Assembly: GCA_964594075.1 (NCBI GenBank)
Contig: CAZQKW010000003.1
Coordinates: 1 to 64,000 of the forward strand
DNA: 64,000 nt
Source: CAZQKW01 sp964594075
GTDB taxonomy: Bacteria; Desulfobacterota; WTBG01; CAIYCZ01
Direction: 5' to 3'
How positions within the stretch are numbered: position 1 is the stretch's first letter; every line of letters starts with the position of its first letter. The notes under the pieces were generated by a model. The model worked only from the letters and a program-made list of their open reading frames with translations. It was not told where the DNA came from and made no database searches. Position numbers and translations under genes: made by a program. This document shows positions 52,782 to 61,581 of this stretch, one piece after another.

Positions 52782-53668
52782 CTCTACAAAATAAACATTA
52801 TAATTTTTATAATTCTTTTGTCCTGATTTTTTTCATTTCTGCATTATCATCTTCATGCACGAAGGTCTCCCCCTCTCCTGATCCAAAAGCGCAGCTCATG
52901 GGTTCACATCTCGATAAGGCGCCCACCCTGATCATTATGCCTTTTGAAAACGCTACTGATGAGAAAGACCTTGATAAACTAATCCGCAAAAGTCTGGCGG
53001 AGCACCCGTGCATAAAAAATTATTATGCGCTGCCGGTTGATGAAGTAGACCATGCGCTTGGCCAATTTGAGCGTTCTTTGGAAGAAAGATGGCAGGATTT
53101 TTCTCCCCGCACCCTTGGCAAGCTTTTTCATTGCAATTACCTCCTCTACGGCGAAGTATATGCATTTCAAAAACGTTTCTGGGGATTATACGCTCAGGCT
53201 TCATTAGGTGTCCAGGTAAAACTCGTCGAAACCGAACTCGGCACCACCCTATGGACAGCCACGGTTATAAAAAGAGCACATGAAGGAGGGCTTCCCTTTA
53301 GCTTTTTTAACATACTGCCTGAGTTTCTTCGCTGCTCCGCAGAAATAAAACAAGAAACAAAACATTCTCTGATAGCCAATCTTAGCCACGAGCTTTGCGA
53401 TAAAATGCCGCAACCGCCTCAGTCAGGGCTCTCTGTTTTTATCCTTGCAATCCAGATTGCGTCGTTTGCGGAGAAGAAATTAGCTCTTAACACAATAAAA
53501 GAACTTGCTTCTCAGGGATTCGATGCGCGGATTGAAAAAGTCATGCTCCCCACCGGCGCATGGTATCGGATTATTATGGGACCGTTTTATGACCAACAGG
53601 AAGCACTGATGAGTAGGCGGCGGATTGAAAAAGACCCGCGTTTTTATCCAGTTTTTATCTATTACTGA
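52778..53668 (+). CDS. Lipoprotein with GNA1162/DUF799-like domain and C-terminal SPOR domain
   Basis: A 296-residue outer-envelope lipoprotein. The signal peptide ends in the lipobox LSSSC with Cys27. Residues 50-205 (TLIIMPFENATDEKDLDKLI, HCNYLLYGEVYAFQKRF, VQVKLVETELGTTLW) resemble the DUF799/GNA1162 lipoprotein family. Residues 222-296 (FILAIQIASFAEKKLALNTI, AWYRIIMGPFYDQQEA) form a SPOR domain, which binds denuded peptidoglycan glycans. The combination suggests a lipoprotein that contacts the cell wall. It overlaps the acyltransferase gene. Confidence 0.8.
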   Translation: MTLQNKHYNFYNSFVLIFFISALSSSCTKVSPSPDPKAQLMGSHLDKAPTLIIMPFENATDEKDLDKLIRKSLAEHPCIKNYYALPVDEVDHALGQFERSLEERWQDFSPRTLGKLFHCNYLLYGEVYAFQKRFWGLYAQASLGVQVKLVETELGTTLWTATVIKRAHEGGLPFSFFNILPEFLRCSAEIKQETKHSLIANLSHELCDKMPQPPQSGLSVFILAIQIASFAEKKLALNTIKELASQGFDARIEKVMLPTGAWYRIIMGPFYDQQEALMSRRRIEKDPRFYPVFIYY

Positions 53669-53784
53669 ATCAGTTTTGTGTTTGAGATATGATGGCGTCA
53701 ATTGCGCCATTTGGCTTGTATGTTTAACCGGATTATGACATATTTATTCTATGTTTTTTAAATGCCTTTTTTGCTTTTGTTGAT

Positions 53785-55299
53785 ATGAAGGTACTTTTTA
53801 TTTATCCCAATGTGTATGCGCAAATTGGATTTAATTACGGCATATCATTTCTCTCCGCCATGCTCAAGCGGGACGGTCACGAAACTGCGCTGCTCAATAT
53901 TAACGAGAAACTGGGTTATTCGCTTGATATTCCCCGCATCATTAATGACGTGCGGGTATTCAATCCGAACCTCATCGCTTTTTCGGCCGTTACCAATCAG
54001 TTCCAGCATATCCTGACGATCGCCGCAGAACTCAAAAAGCATATCGCGGTTCCGATGGTATGCGGCGGCATCCATGTTACCATGGTTCCTGACGAGGTTA
54101 TAGGAACCGGCCTGTTTGAGAGCATATTTCTTGGTGAGAGCGAAAACGCCTTTCGTGATTACGTGCGCGCGCTTGAACAGGGCACAGATACGCGCTCCAT
54201 TGCCAATTGCTGGCATTATAATAATGGTCGGGTGATAAAAAATCCGGTCGGTGCGTTCCCGGAGCTTCAAAGCCTCCCCTTGAAAGACTATGAAATATTT
54301 GATTTTCAGAAAATGATCGACGCCAAGGACGGGTGGGTGGGACTTATGGCATCGCGCGGCTGTCCGTTTCGATGCACATATTGCTTTAATCACCGGATAG
54401 TGGAGCGATATGCCAACGAGCTGCGGGTTCCTTTATCCCAGCTCAACTACATCCGCCATCATCCGGTGCAGGATTTAATACGTGAAATCGTCTATCTGCA
54501 AAAAAATTACCGCAATATTCGGATGTATATCTTTGACGATGATCTGTTTACTTTTGACCCGGACTATATACGCGCATTCTGTCATGAATATCAAAAAGTT
54601 ACGACGATCCCTTTCGTTGCCAATGCCCACGTGCAGACGTTCAGCCGTGATATTGCGCGCTGCCTCAAAAAAGCAGGCTGTAAAATCATTAAATTCGGCA
54701 TTGAGAGCGGCAGCGAAAAAATAAGAAGGAACATCATGCATCGCTACATGACGAATGCCACCATTCAAAAAGCGTTTAGAATCGCCCATGAAGAAGGTTT
54801 GCACACCTCTGCATTTGTTATGTATGGCCTGCCGTATGAAACCAGAGAAGATATAATGGCTACTATACAGCTCGTGGCTGACATACAACCCGGACGGTTT
54901 CGGTGGGCAGTTTTTTTCCCCTATCCGCATACTATTGCTTTTGAAATCAGTCAACAGGGCGGATTTATCAACTTTGAAAAAATGCGGACTCTCAATAATT
55001 TTACTGATGAATCCTGCCTTGATTTCGGCTGTGAGCACAATCTTTTTATTCAGAAGCTGCAAAAGATTTTTCCGTGGTATGTAAATGCACGGTCAACGTT
55101 CCCTGCCGCCGCAGAATACCGGCGGTTGATAGCTGATATTGAGAGACTGTCCGCCGCTGAGTGGGAATCACAGAATCATACGATTCGCGACATTGATAAA
55201 AAAATTTCTGCGAAGCTTGCTGCAGCGACGCAAGACCACTATGCGATCCGGTTCAACCCCTTTATGGCAGTGCGCAGCGACTGGAAAGAGAATGACTAA
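53785..55299 (+). CDS. Cobalamin-binding radical SAM protein
   Basis: A 504-residue protein with an N-terminal B12-binding Rossmann domain (MKVLFIYPNVYAQIG...GISFLSAMLKRDGHE, then VCGGIHVTMVPDEV) and a radical-SAM domain with CPFRCTYCFN as the C-x3-C-x2-C cluster site (about residue 193). IFDDDLFTFDPDYIRAF and IKFGIESGSEKIRRNIM are SAM-domain strands. Such enzymes perform methylations or ring reactions in lipid and natural-product pathways. Lying next to waaF and RfaE genes, it may modify a lipid or sugar of the envelope. It overlaps waaF by 8 bp. Confidence 0.9.
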   Translation: MKVLFIYPNVYAQIGFNYGISFLSAMLKRDGHETALLNINEKLGYSLDIPRIINDVRVFNPNLIAFSAVTNQFQHILTIAAELKKHIAVPMVCGGIHVTMVPDEVIGTGLFESIFLGESENAFRDYVRALEQGTDTRSIANCWHYNNGRVIKNPVGAFPELQSLPLKDYEIFDFQKMIDAKDGWVGLMASRGCPFRCTYCFNHRIVERYANELRVPLSQLNYIRHHPVQDLIREIVYLQKNYRNIRMYIFDDDLFTFDPDYIRAFCHEYQKVTTIPFVANAHVQTFSRDIARCLKKAGCKIIKFGIESGSEKIRRNIMHRYMTNATIQKAFRIAHEEGLHTSAFVMYGLPYETREDIMATIQLVADIQPGRFRWAVFFPYPHTIAFEISQQGGFINFEKMRTLNNFTDESCLDFGCEHNLFIQKLQKIFPWYVNARSTFPAAAEYRRLIADIERLSAAEWESQNHTIRDIDKKISAKLAAATQDHYAIRFNPFMAVRSDWKEND

Positions 55300-56359
55300 C
55301 AAATTCCCCCGAAAAATTGTCGTCAGGTGTCCAAACTGGGTCGGCGATCTGGTCATGTGCACACCATCGTTGCGCAGCCTGAGACAGCATTTCGTCAATG
55401 CGCATATCACAATTATGGTCAAGCCCTCGCTTCGCCCGGTCGTTGAACAGCTTCCGTTTTTTGATGACATTATTGAATATGAGCCGAAGGGAAGAGATCG
55501 CGGCTGGCGGCGTTATTGGTCTGTGGTGAAAACCCTCAGGCAAAAACAGTTCGACCTGGGCATTCTCATGCCCCATTCCTTCAGCTCCGCTCTTTTATTT
55601 TTTCTAACCGGCATACCGGAACGGGCCGGCTATAACCGGAATGCGCGCGGGTGGCTGCTTACCCATAAACTGTCGCCGATTCGAGTGCAGGGAGTGCGCG
55701 TGCCCGTGAATATGGTGGACTTATACCTTGAGCTGGTCAGAAGCCTGGGCTGTAAAGACAGCGACAAACGGATCGAACTGAAAACCTCACCGGCCGCCGA
55801 ACAGTGGGCCGCAGACTTTTTTGCCCGGCAAGGAATTAAGGATACTGATTTAATTATTGTTATCATACCCGGGGCCACGTTTGGCTCATCCAAATGCTGG
55901 CAGGATGGGTCTTTTGCCGCAGTAGCCGACGCTCTTATTAATGAATATGCGGCAAAAGTTATTATCATCCCCGGACCGGGCGAGCTGGCTATCGCACGCG
56001 GTATTATACAAAAAATGAAGCGGATCCCAATCGGTATCGACGATCAGGTGCTTCCTCTTGACCTGCTCATGGCATTAATCCAACGCTGCTCGCTGCTCAT
56101 CACAAATGATACCGGCCCACGTCATTTTGGCGTAGCATTTGATAAACCCGTCATTGTCATAATGGGGCCCACGGATTCGCGCTATACCGATTATCAGCTT
56201 GAGCTCACCAGAATAATAAAAGAGCCGGTATCCTGTGCTCCGTGCCATTTAAAAGAATGCCCTACTGACCACCGCTGTATGACATTAATAACGCCTGAAA
56301 AAGTGCTTGCGGCAGCGCGGGACATTATAAACCAACAGTATCCGGCCCGCACATGCTAA
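55292..56359 (+). CDS. waaF: Lipopolysaccharide heptosyltransferase II
   Basis: A 355-residue GT9 enzyme that adds the second heptose of the LPS inner core from ADP-heptose. The start IVVRCPNWVGDLVMCTPSLRSLR is the WaaF signature. PGATFGSSKCW marks the donor-binding loop, and LLITNDTGPRHFGVAFDKPVI the C-terminal one. SCAPCHLKECPTDHRCM is a typical cysteine-rich tail. The ATG at 55292 (after GGAAAGAG) is chosen; a longer frame from 55139 lies inside the previous gene. It supports the presence of heptose-containing LPS. Confidence 0.93.
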   Translation: MTNKFPRKIVVRCPNWVGDLVMCTPSLRSLRQHFVNAHITIMVKPSLRPVVEQLPFFDDIIEYEPKGRDRGWRRYWSVVKTLRQKQFDLGILMPHSFSSALLFFLTGIPERAGYNRNARGWLLTHKLSPIRVQGVRVPVNMVDLYLELVRSLGCKDSDKRIELKTSPAAEQWAADFFARQGIKDTDLIIVIIPGATFGSSKCWQDGSFAAVADALINEYAAKVIIIPGPGELAIARGIIQKMKRIPIGIDDQVLPLDLLMALIQRCSLLITNDTGPRHFGVAFDKPVIVIMGPTDSRYTDYQLELTRIIKEPVSCAPCHLKECPTDHRCMTLITPEKVLAAARDIINQQYPARTC

Positions 56360-56467
56360 GCATGCCCACATGGAGATTACAAAGCTCATGGGCGATTTGA
56401 AAAGGCAGGATAAAATAGAAGTGCGGACGATTACTTTTCACGTGCTCATAAAAATTGCTACTTGATT

Positions 56468-57457
56468 ATGAAAAGATTGCAGCACATTATTAAACGATTC
56501 CCCAAAACAAAGGTTGGCGTCATCGGCGATATGGCTGCGGATGTATATATTTACGGCAAGCCATATCGCCTTTCCCGGGAAGCACCAGTCATTGTGGTGC
56601 GGCACGATTACCAGAAAATTATACCCGGAGGAGCCGCAAATACGGTAAATAATCTCCTTCAGCTTGGTGCGCAGGTCTATCCGATAGGGGTGCTGGGAAA
56701 TGACGATGCGGGCAATGAAGTGTTTAATTATTTCCATCATCGGTGCGCTTCAATTGAAGGCCTGCTTCTGAGCAGCCGCTTGCATACCATTACTAAAACT
56801 CGAATCATGGCGGGAGATGATCATACGACAAAGCAGCAGGTTATTCGCATTGACCGTGACCCTCCGGTTGCCCTGACCTCGGATGAAGAACGCCGCATAG
56901 GATCCTATCTTGCCAGAATTGCTTCCCAGTTGGATGCGCTCATTGTTTCTGATTATGGTTACAATTTTGTTACGCAGTCTCTGCTGCAAACCATTAAACA
57001 GTTTTCGCGCAGAAAAACGGTATTGGTGGATTCCCGTTACCGAATGAAAGACTTCAAAGGGGTGACCATGGTAACGCCAAATCTGTCTGAGGCTGAAGCT
57101 TTTACCGGTCAGGAGATCAAAGATGCCGCGACACTGCTAAAAGCAGGAAAGAAAATTTTAAAGGATGTGGCATGTAAAGCAGTGTTAATTACTCGGGGAA
57201 ACGAAGGCATGACGCTCATCGAACGCGGCAAAGCGCCGGTGCATATTCCGATTTGTGGAACGGATGAAATTACCGATGTGACCGGTGCCGGTGATACCGT
57301 CGCTGCGCTGGTCGGCCTCTCATTGGGCGCCGGTGCTACGTTTCTTGAAGCTGCGTATCTGTCAAATTACGGAGCAGGTGTCGTCGTTATGAAACGCGGC
57401 ACCGCGACTGTTTCAGCGGCAGAACTGATACAAGTTGTGAAACAAGGTTCGCATTAA
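56468..57457 (+). CDS. rfaE1: D-glycero-beta-D-manno-heptose-7-phosphate kinase (RfaE domain I)
   Basis: A 329-residue PfkB-family kinase corresponding to the first half of HldE. VGVIGDMAADVYIYG, YRLSREAPVIVVRHDYQKIIPGGAANTVNNL and the catalytic loop TDVTGAGDTVAAL are present. It phosphorylates heptose-7-phosphate at C1 in ADP-heptose synthesis. The start ATG at 56468 follows a TTG at 56462. In many Gram-negatives the kinase and nucleotidyltransferase are fused; here they are two genes 77 bp apart. Confidence 0.92.
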   Translation: MKRLQHIIKRFPKTKVGVIGDMAADVYIYGKPYRLSREAPVIVVRHDYQKIIPGGAANTVNNLLQLGAQVYPIGVLGNDDAGNEVFNYFHHRCASIEGLLLSSRLHTITKTRIMAGDDHTTKQQVIRIDRDPPVALTSDEERRIGSYLARIASQLDALIVSDYGYNFVTQSLLQTIKQFSRRKTVLVDSRYRMKDFKGVTMVTPNLSEAEAFTGQEIKDAATLLKAGKKILKDVACKAVLITRGNEGMTLIERGKAPVHIPICGTDEITDVTGAGDTVAALVGLSLGAGATFLEAAYLSNYGAGVVVMKRGTATVSAAELIQVVKQGSH

Positions 57458-57534
57458 ATGGTTTTTTTCAACAGCCCGTAAAAACTATTTTTATATTACC
57501 TGAAAGACACTTTGATGAATGCCGACAAGCACTT

Positions 57535-58017
57535 ATGACCAATAAAATAATAAAAGACTGGGATGCATTAGCCTGTCATATCGCCGAGCTCAAAAGGTTA
57601 AACAAAAAAATTGTTCTGACCAATGGCGGATTTAATATCCTGCATGTAGGTCACATACGAAGTTTGCAGGACGCAAAACGTCGCGGCGACATACTGGTGG
57701 TAGCAGTAAACAGCGACGCATCCCTCCGCCAGTTAAAGGGCGACCAGTATCCCATCATTCCCGAAGACGAACGGCTTGAAATACTTGCCGCTCTTGAGTG
57801 CGTGGATGTTCTGACCTTGTTTTCAGAACCTACTGTTGCTGCCCTGCTGTTAAAAATTAGACCCCATATTCACGCAAAAGGGACAGACTATACCACGGAG
57901 TCTGTCCCCGAACGCGATACGGTATTGTCCTATGGCGGCGAGATTGCTATTGTCGGAGATGCGAAGAATCATTCCTCGACCAGTATTATACACCGCATAC
58001 GCCACGGGGCTGACTGA
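57535..58017 (+). CDS. rfaE2: D-glycero-beta-D-manno-heptose 1-phosphate adenylyltransferase (RfaE domain II)
   Basis: A 160-residue nucleotidyltransferase of the cytidylyltransferase fold, equal to the second half of HldE. The HxGH motif appears as GGFNILHVGHIRSLQDAKRRGD, and GDQYPIIPEDERLEILAALECVD and GTDYTTESVPERDTV are family segments. It makes ADP-heptose from heptose-1-phosphate. Together with rfaE1 and waaF it supplies and uses LPS heptose. Other pathway genes (gmhA, gmhB, hldD) are not in the window. Confidence 0.93.
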   Translation: MTNKIIKDWDALACHIAELKRLNKKIVLTNGGFNILHVGHIRSLQDAKRRGDILVVAVNSDASLRQLKGDQYPIIPEDERLEILAALECVDVLTLFSEPTVAALLLKIRPHIHAKGTDYTTESVPERDTVLSYGGEIAIVGDAKNHSSTSIIHRIRHGAD

Positions 58018-58041
58018 TTATATAGAGCCAACACAACGACG

Positions 58042-58155
58042 TTATTCGGCGACCAGTTCAAACTTCTCTTTCTTGGCCCCGCAAATCGGACATGTATCGG
58101 GAGGCTGTTCTCCTTCATGAATATACCCGCATATGGTGCATCGCCATTTTTTCAT
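58042..58155 (-). CDS. Stand-alone 37-residue rubredoxin-like protein
   Basis: The minus-strand frame from ATG 58155 to TAA 58042 encodes 37 residues with two C-x2-C knuckles, CTICGYIHEGEQPPDTCPIC followed by GAKKEKF. This is the rubredoxin-like iron site found at the C-terminus of rubrerythrins. It is well short of ordinary rubredoxin (about 52 residues). GGGGAGAA-type ribosome-binding sequence lies upstream, and the rubrerythrin stop is only 17 bp away. Its sequence resembles the tail of that neighbour, suggesting partial duplication or a dedicated electron donor to it. Confidence 0.85.
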   Translation of the reverse strand: MKKWRCTICGYIHEGEQPPDTCPICGAKKEKFELVAE

Positions 58156-58172
58156 ACCCGCGTTCTCCCCGG

Positions 58173-58676
58173 TTACTCAATTTTGGTAAACAGCTCTTTT
58201 TTCGCCCCGCACACCGGGCAGACAGCCGGCGCATCGTTTTCAGCAGTGTATCCGCAGCGTTGACAAACATAGAAACATTTTGCCGCAATATCGTTACCGG
58301 CACTGAGGGAGGTTATGGCTGCTTGATAGAGCTGGCCATGGATTTTTTCTACTTCATGTGCCCAGTAAAATGTTTGCTGTGCCTCTGACTCATTTTCTTT
58401 TTTGGCAATCTCCAGAAATTCGGGGTACATTTCGCTAAATTCATGATGCTCTCCTGCATATGCGGCTTTAAGATTATCAAGCGTTCCCCCGACTCCTCGA
58501 AGCACGTTTAAATGATTAAGCGCATGAACCGTCTCGGCGGCAGCAGCCGCTCTGAAAAGACGCGCTATACCCTTGTGGCCTTCTTCATCTGCTTTTTTTG
58601 CAAACGCCAGATATGTGCGGTTTGCTTTTGATTCACCGGCAAACGCTGCTTCTAAATTGTTTTTTGTATCTGCCAT
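58173..58676 (-). CDS. Rubrerythrin
   Basis: A 167-residue peroxide-reducing enzyme of anaerobes. The N-terminal four-helix part carries the di-iron ligands in EAAFAGESKANRTYLAFAKKADEEGH and FRAAAAAETVHALNHL, then YAGEHHEFSEMYPEF and EVEKIHGQLYQAA. The C-terminal rubredoxin domain (CQRCGYTAENDAPAVCPVCG) completes it. It takes electrons from a reductase such as the FAD enzyme in this operon and reduces hydrogen peroxide to water. Length is normal. Confidence 0.95.
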   Translation of the reverse strand: MADTKNNLEAAFAGESKANRTYLAFAKKADEEGHKGIARLFRAAAAAETVHALNHLNVLRGVGGTLDNLKAAYAGEHHEFSEMYPEFLEIAKKENESEAQQTFYWAHEVEKIHGQLYQAAITSLSAGNDIAAKCFYVCQRCGYTAENDAPAVCPVCGAKKELFTKIE

Positions 58677-58721
58677 AGATAACCTCCGGTAATGTTGAAA
58701 GCTCGTTATAAAACACCCCGT

Positions 58722-59462
58722 TTATACACATTTCCCGACCACGCCCATGTATATGGCCGTTTCCTCGGTCCCATCAATCTGCAGGATATCATTTACCTCG
58801 TCATCAAAAAAAGCGCCGACCGTGCAGCAGCCAAGCCCCAGGGCCACAGCAGCGAGGTAAAGATTTTGCCCAATATGACCGGCATCCATATAAATGTAGC
58901 GGTATGCCCGGTCGCCATATTTCCACTTTGAGCGCGCAACAATTGCGGTCCAGATAAATACCACCGCACTGTTTAAAATCATAGTCTGCCCGAGCGCGGC
59001 GTTGCAGAGTTCAGCAGCAACGTTCCGTTCTTGGAGCAATTCAACGGCATTTTTTGGGATATTGAAATGATACAGGCCGGATTTTAAGGCCGTTACCCGG
59101 TTTACCGCAAGATACGTTTCTATAGGATACAAAGCTCCTGCTGAGGGCGCTGCGCGCAGATAATACCCACTGATGCTGCCGGTAATACCCTGTGTGGAGA
59201 ACAAAAGCTGGGAAACATCCGGCACCGTAATTGGTATTTGCTCAAAATCTCTTTCAGAACGCCTCCGGCATAAAACCTGCCAAAATCCCGGCCCATCTTG
59301 TTGCTGTGCCGGCGGCAACGGAACAACCTGAAGTGCCTCTGGATATTCCTTAACGGCCTTCGGCATGTTTCCCCAGTCAAGGAACCTGCCCCCCATGTGG
59401 CCACGAGAATATTTGGTTTCCTTCTGGTAAATATCTCCGATTCCTCGGTCCCGTTTTGTCAC
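58722..59462 (-). CDS. SagB/ThcOx-type nitroreductase-family protein
   Basis: A 246-residue FMN-binding protein of the nitroreductase fold. CRRRSERDFEQIPITVPDVSQLLFSTQGI and APSAGALYPIETYLAVNRV are the SagB/ThcOx signature, and GLGCCTVGAFFDDEVNDIL ends the domain. Members oxidise azoline rings in peptide natural products or reduce small molecules; here, without a cyclodehydratase gene, a general reductase role is more likely. Gap of 5 bp to the FAD enzyme gene upstream shows one operon. Confidence 0.9.
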   Translation of the reverse strand: MTKRDRGIGDIYQKETKYSRGHMGGRFLDWGNMPKAVKEYPEALQVVPLPPAQQQDGPGFWQVLCRRRSERDFEQIPITVPDVSQLLFSTQGITGSISGYYLRAAPSAGALYPIETYLAVNRVTALKSGLYHFNIPKNAVELLQERNVAAELCNAALGQTMILNSAVVFIWTAIVARSKWKYGDRAYRYIYMDAGHIGQNLYLAAVALGLGCCTVGAFFDDEVNDILQIDGTEETAIYMGVVGKCV

Positions 59463-59467
59463 TGGTG

Positions 59468-60673
59468 TTACTCTAAACGTTTAAAATCAAATTCTTCATG
59501 AGCAAGCTCGTTCTTAAATGCAGCCACATTTCTTTGCTTTTTTATGGCCCGCTGAATCTGCTCGCCGCCATTTATATTGCCGAACAAAATGGCACCGATA
59601 ATGATATTATCCTGGAGAACAATTTTACGGTAGATATTGTTTTCTTCGTCCTTTCGCACGATTGATTCCAATTTGCCTTCAGCATCAATTTCACCTGCAG
59701 CAACCAGATCAATCCCCACAACCTTGAGTGTATTTGACGGAACGGTTCCAGCATATTGTGCCGGCGCGCCAGCCATGCAGAGGCCGGCGACTTTGCCCTG
59801 CTCCATTGAAGCTGGCCAGATGCCATAAAAACGTCCGCGGTGCTCAATCAAGTCTCCGGCTGCATAGATATCATCAAGACCGGTCTTCATGGTGTCATCC
59901 ACTTTCACGCCTTTGTCAATGTCAAGACCCAGAGATTTTGCTAGCGTTACCTCAGGTCTTACTCCCGCAGAAATAAGCACCATGTCAGACTGAAGCTGTT
60001 CGCCACTTTCCAGGCTCACCGTAAGACCATCAGGTCTGCTGATTATTTCCTTAGTTTTAGCGCCCAGGTAAAACTTGAATCCCATGTTCTCCATCTGTTT
60101 TTTAAGTATCACAGCCCCGGCCTCATCCATTTGCCGCGGCAAAAGGCGACTAAAGAATTCCACCACTGAAACTTCAACGCCCAATTTTCGCAGACCATTT
60201 CCCGCTTCAAGCCCCAGGAGGCCGCCGCCGATCAATACCAGTCTCTGCGCAGTGCGCGCCCTCTCTCTAATGAGATTTGCATCATCTATTGTGCGCAGGG
60301 TAAATACGCCCTCTGCAGGAAGCCCTTTGATAGGGGGAACAAACGAAATACCGCCGGTTGCCAACAGCAGTTTATCATATGAAAACGATTGCCCAGCCTT
60401 TGTGATCACAACTTTTTGCGCAGAATCTATCTGCGTAATTTCCGTTCCCAGATGAATTTCAATATTGTTTTGCCGATACCATGCTTCATTATGTATAATG
60501 ATATTATTCACCTGCTTCTCGCCGGCGAGATATTCAGGAAGGGCTGGAATATAATAAAAGTAATATTTTTCTTTGGAGAATATTATAATTTTTCCCTCCC
60601 GGTCAACAGCACGTATGTTTTCTGCTGCAGTATTTCCCGCTATGCCATTGCCAATGATTACATAGGTCGTCAT
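59468..60673 (-). CDS. FAD-dependent NAD(P)H oxidoreductase (rubredoxin reductase-like)
   Basis: A 401-residue two-dinucleotide-binding flavoprotein. The N-terminal GNGIAGNTAAENI binds FAD, VLIGGGLLGLEAGNGLRKLG binds NAD(P)H, and DIYAAGDLIEHRG is the second FAD motif. It resembles NADH:rubredoxin oxidoreductases and the NirB/NasB small flavoprotein type. In this operon it is the probable electron source for the rubredoxin-like protein and rubrerythrin. Length fits. Confidence 0.92.
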   Translation of the reverse strand: MTTYVIIGNGIAGNTAAENIRAVDREGKIIIFSKEKYYFYYIPALPEYLAGEKQVNNIIIHNEAWYRQNNIEIHLGTEITQIDSAQKVVITKAGQSFSYDKLLLATGGISFVPPIKGLPAEGVFTLRTIDDANLIRERARTAQRLVLIGGGLLGLEAGNGLRKLGVEVSVVEFFSRLLPRQMDEAGAVILKKQMENMGFKFYLGAKTKEIISRPDGLTVSLESGEQLQSDMVLISAGVRPEVTLAKSLGLDIDKGVKVDDTMKTGLDDIYAAGDLIEHRGRFYGIWPASMEQGKVAGLCMAGAPAQYAGTVPSNTLKVVGIDLVAAGEIDAEGKLESIVRKDEENNIYRKIVLQDNIIIGAILFGNINGGEQIQRAIKKQRNVAAFKNELAHEEFDFKRLE

Positions 60674-60762
60674 AGTACCTCCCTTCGAATTGAAACAAAG
60701 TCTATTGTTTTAACGAGCTCTGATACGGTGAAGTGCCGCTCTACAATATGTCGCTGCTGCCC

Positions 60763-61338
60763 TCATGATTGCGCCACTGACAAACCAAGTTCATATGCCT
60801 CTTTGAGCGCAGTCGGGTGATTTTTTATTGCTCCTTGAGCATCAATCTGCCGGTATAAAAGATGGCCTGAAAATTCCATGTCAATAGCGTCAAAAAAATA
60901 GCGCGCGGTAAGGAGGATACAATCAAACAATTTTTGCCCCTTGGTCGCACCAACACTTATTAAATATCCCTTCCCTTTATTTCCCCGTCGCGCACTAAGA
61001 GGTTTTTGCAGCATGTATTTTCCTGCCCAAAAGCACTGACTGCGGTCAATCAATGCTTTAGTTCCCGCATTAAATCCATAAAAAAATATCGGTGCAGCAA
61101 GACAAATTATTTGCGCAACACAGATGCACGGATAAATTTTTTCCATGTCATCCCGCAGGACGCATATCCCTGTTTCATTACATCCTCCGCATTCAATGCA
61201 GGGTGAAAAGGCATAATCCCTTAAAACGATTTCGGTTACCTCACCGCCCGCTTCAAGAGCGCCTCGAACAAATTCCTTGAGCAGCAAATCAGTATTTCCG
61301 CCTGCGCGGGGACTTCCATAGATCGCGGTAATTTTCAC
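60763..61338 (-). CDS. Flavodoxin-family NAD(P)H-dependent FMN reductase with iron-sulfur-like cysteines
   Basis: A 191-residue flavodoxin-fold protein. AIYGSPRAGGNTDLLLKEFVRGA is the FMN-phosphate loop, and FSPCIECGGCNETGICVLRDD carries four cysteines of the iron-sulfur flavoprotein (Isf) type. FFYGFNAGTKALIDRSQCF is the isoalloxazine-contact loop. It is the first gene of the leftward oxygen-defence operon (89 bp before the FAD enzyme). Isf proteins pass electrons between ferredoxin and reactive-oxygen-consuming partners. Confidence 0.9.
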   Translation of the reverse strand: MKITAIYGSPRAGGNTDLLLKEFVRGALEAGGEVTEIVLRDYAFSPCIECGGCNETGICVLRDDMEKIYPCICVAQIICLAAPIFFYGFNAGTKALIDRSQCFWAGKYMLQKPLSARRGNKGKGYLISVGATKGQKLFDCILLTARYFFDAIDMEFSGHLLYRQIDAQGAIKNHPTALKEAYELGLSVAQS

Positions 61339-61496
61339 CAGACCACCATGTAATAATTAACACAACGCACGTTGTTATAATGGCGATAGAGAGAGTTTTA
61401 TTACCTGTTACAATATGCCCTTCCACGAATCACAATAATTTATATAGCATAAACGCGGCGCGCAATGCCATGTGAATATAGGGTAATTAATTTTTA

Positions 61497-61540
61497 TTGA
61501 CAATACATATTGTTTGACCCAAAATAGTTAAAATTGTAAT
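61497..61540 (+). promoter_or_regulatory. Possible promoter for the ATC hydrolase-like gene
   Basis: TTGACA at 61497-61502 with CAAAAT at 61520-61525 (17 bp), and an overlapping TTGACC at 61514-61519 with TGTAAT at 61535-61540 (15 bp), precede the gene by 40-60 bases. The strand-divergent flavin reductase gene begins 160 bp to the left. Confidence 0.4.
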
Positions 61541-61581
61541 TATTAAGTAACTGTGATTTAGGACCAGAAAAGGAGGATACC

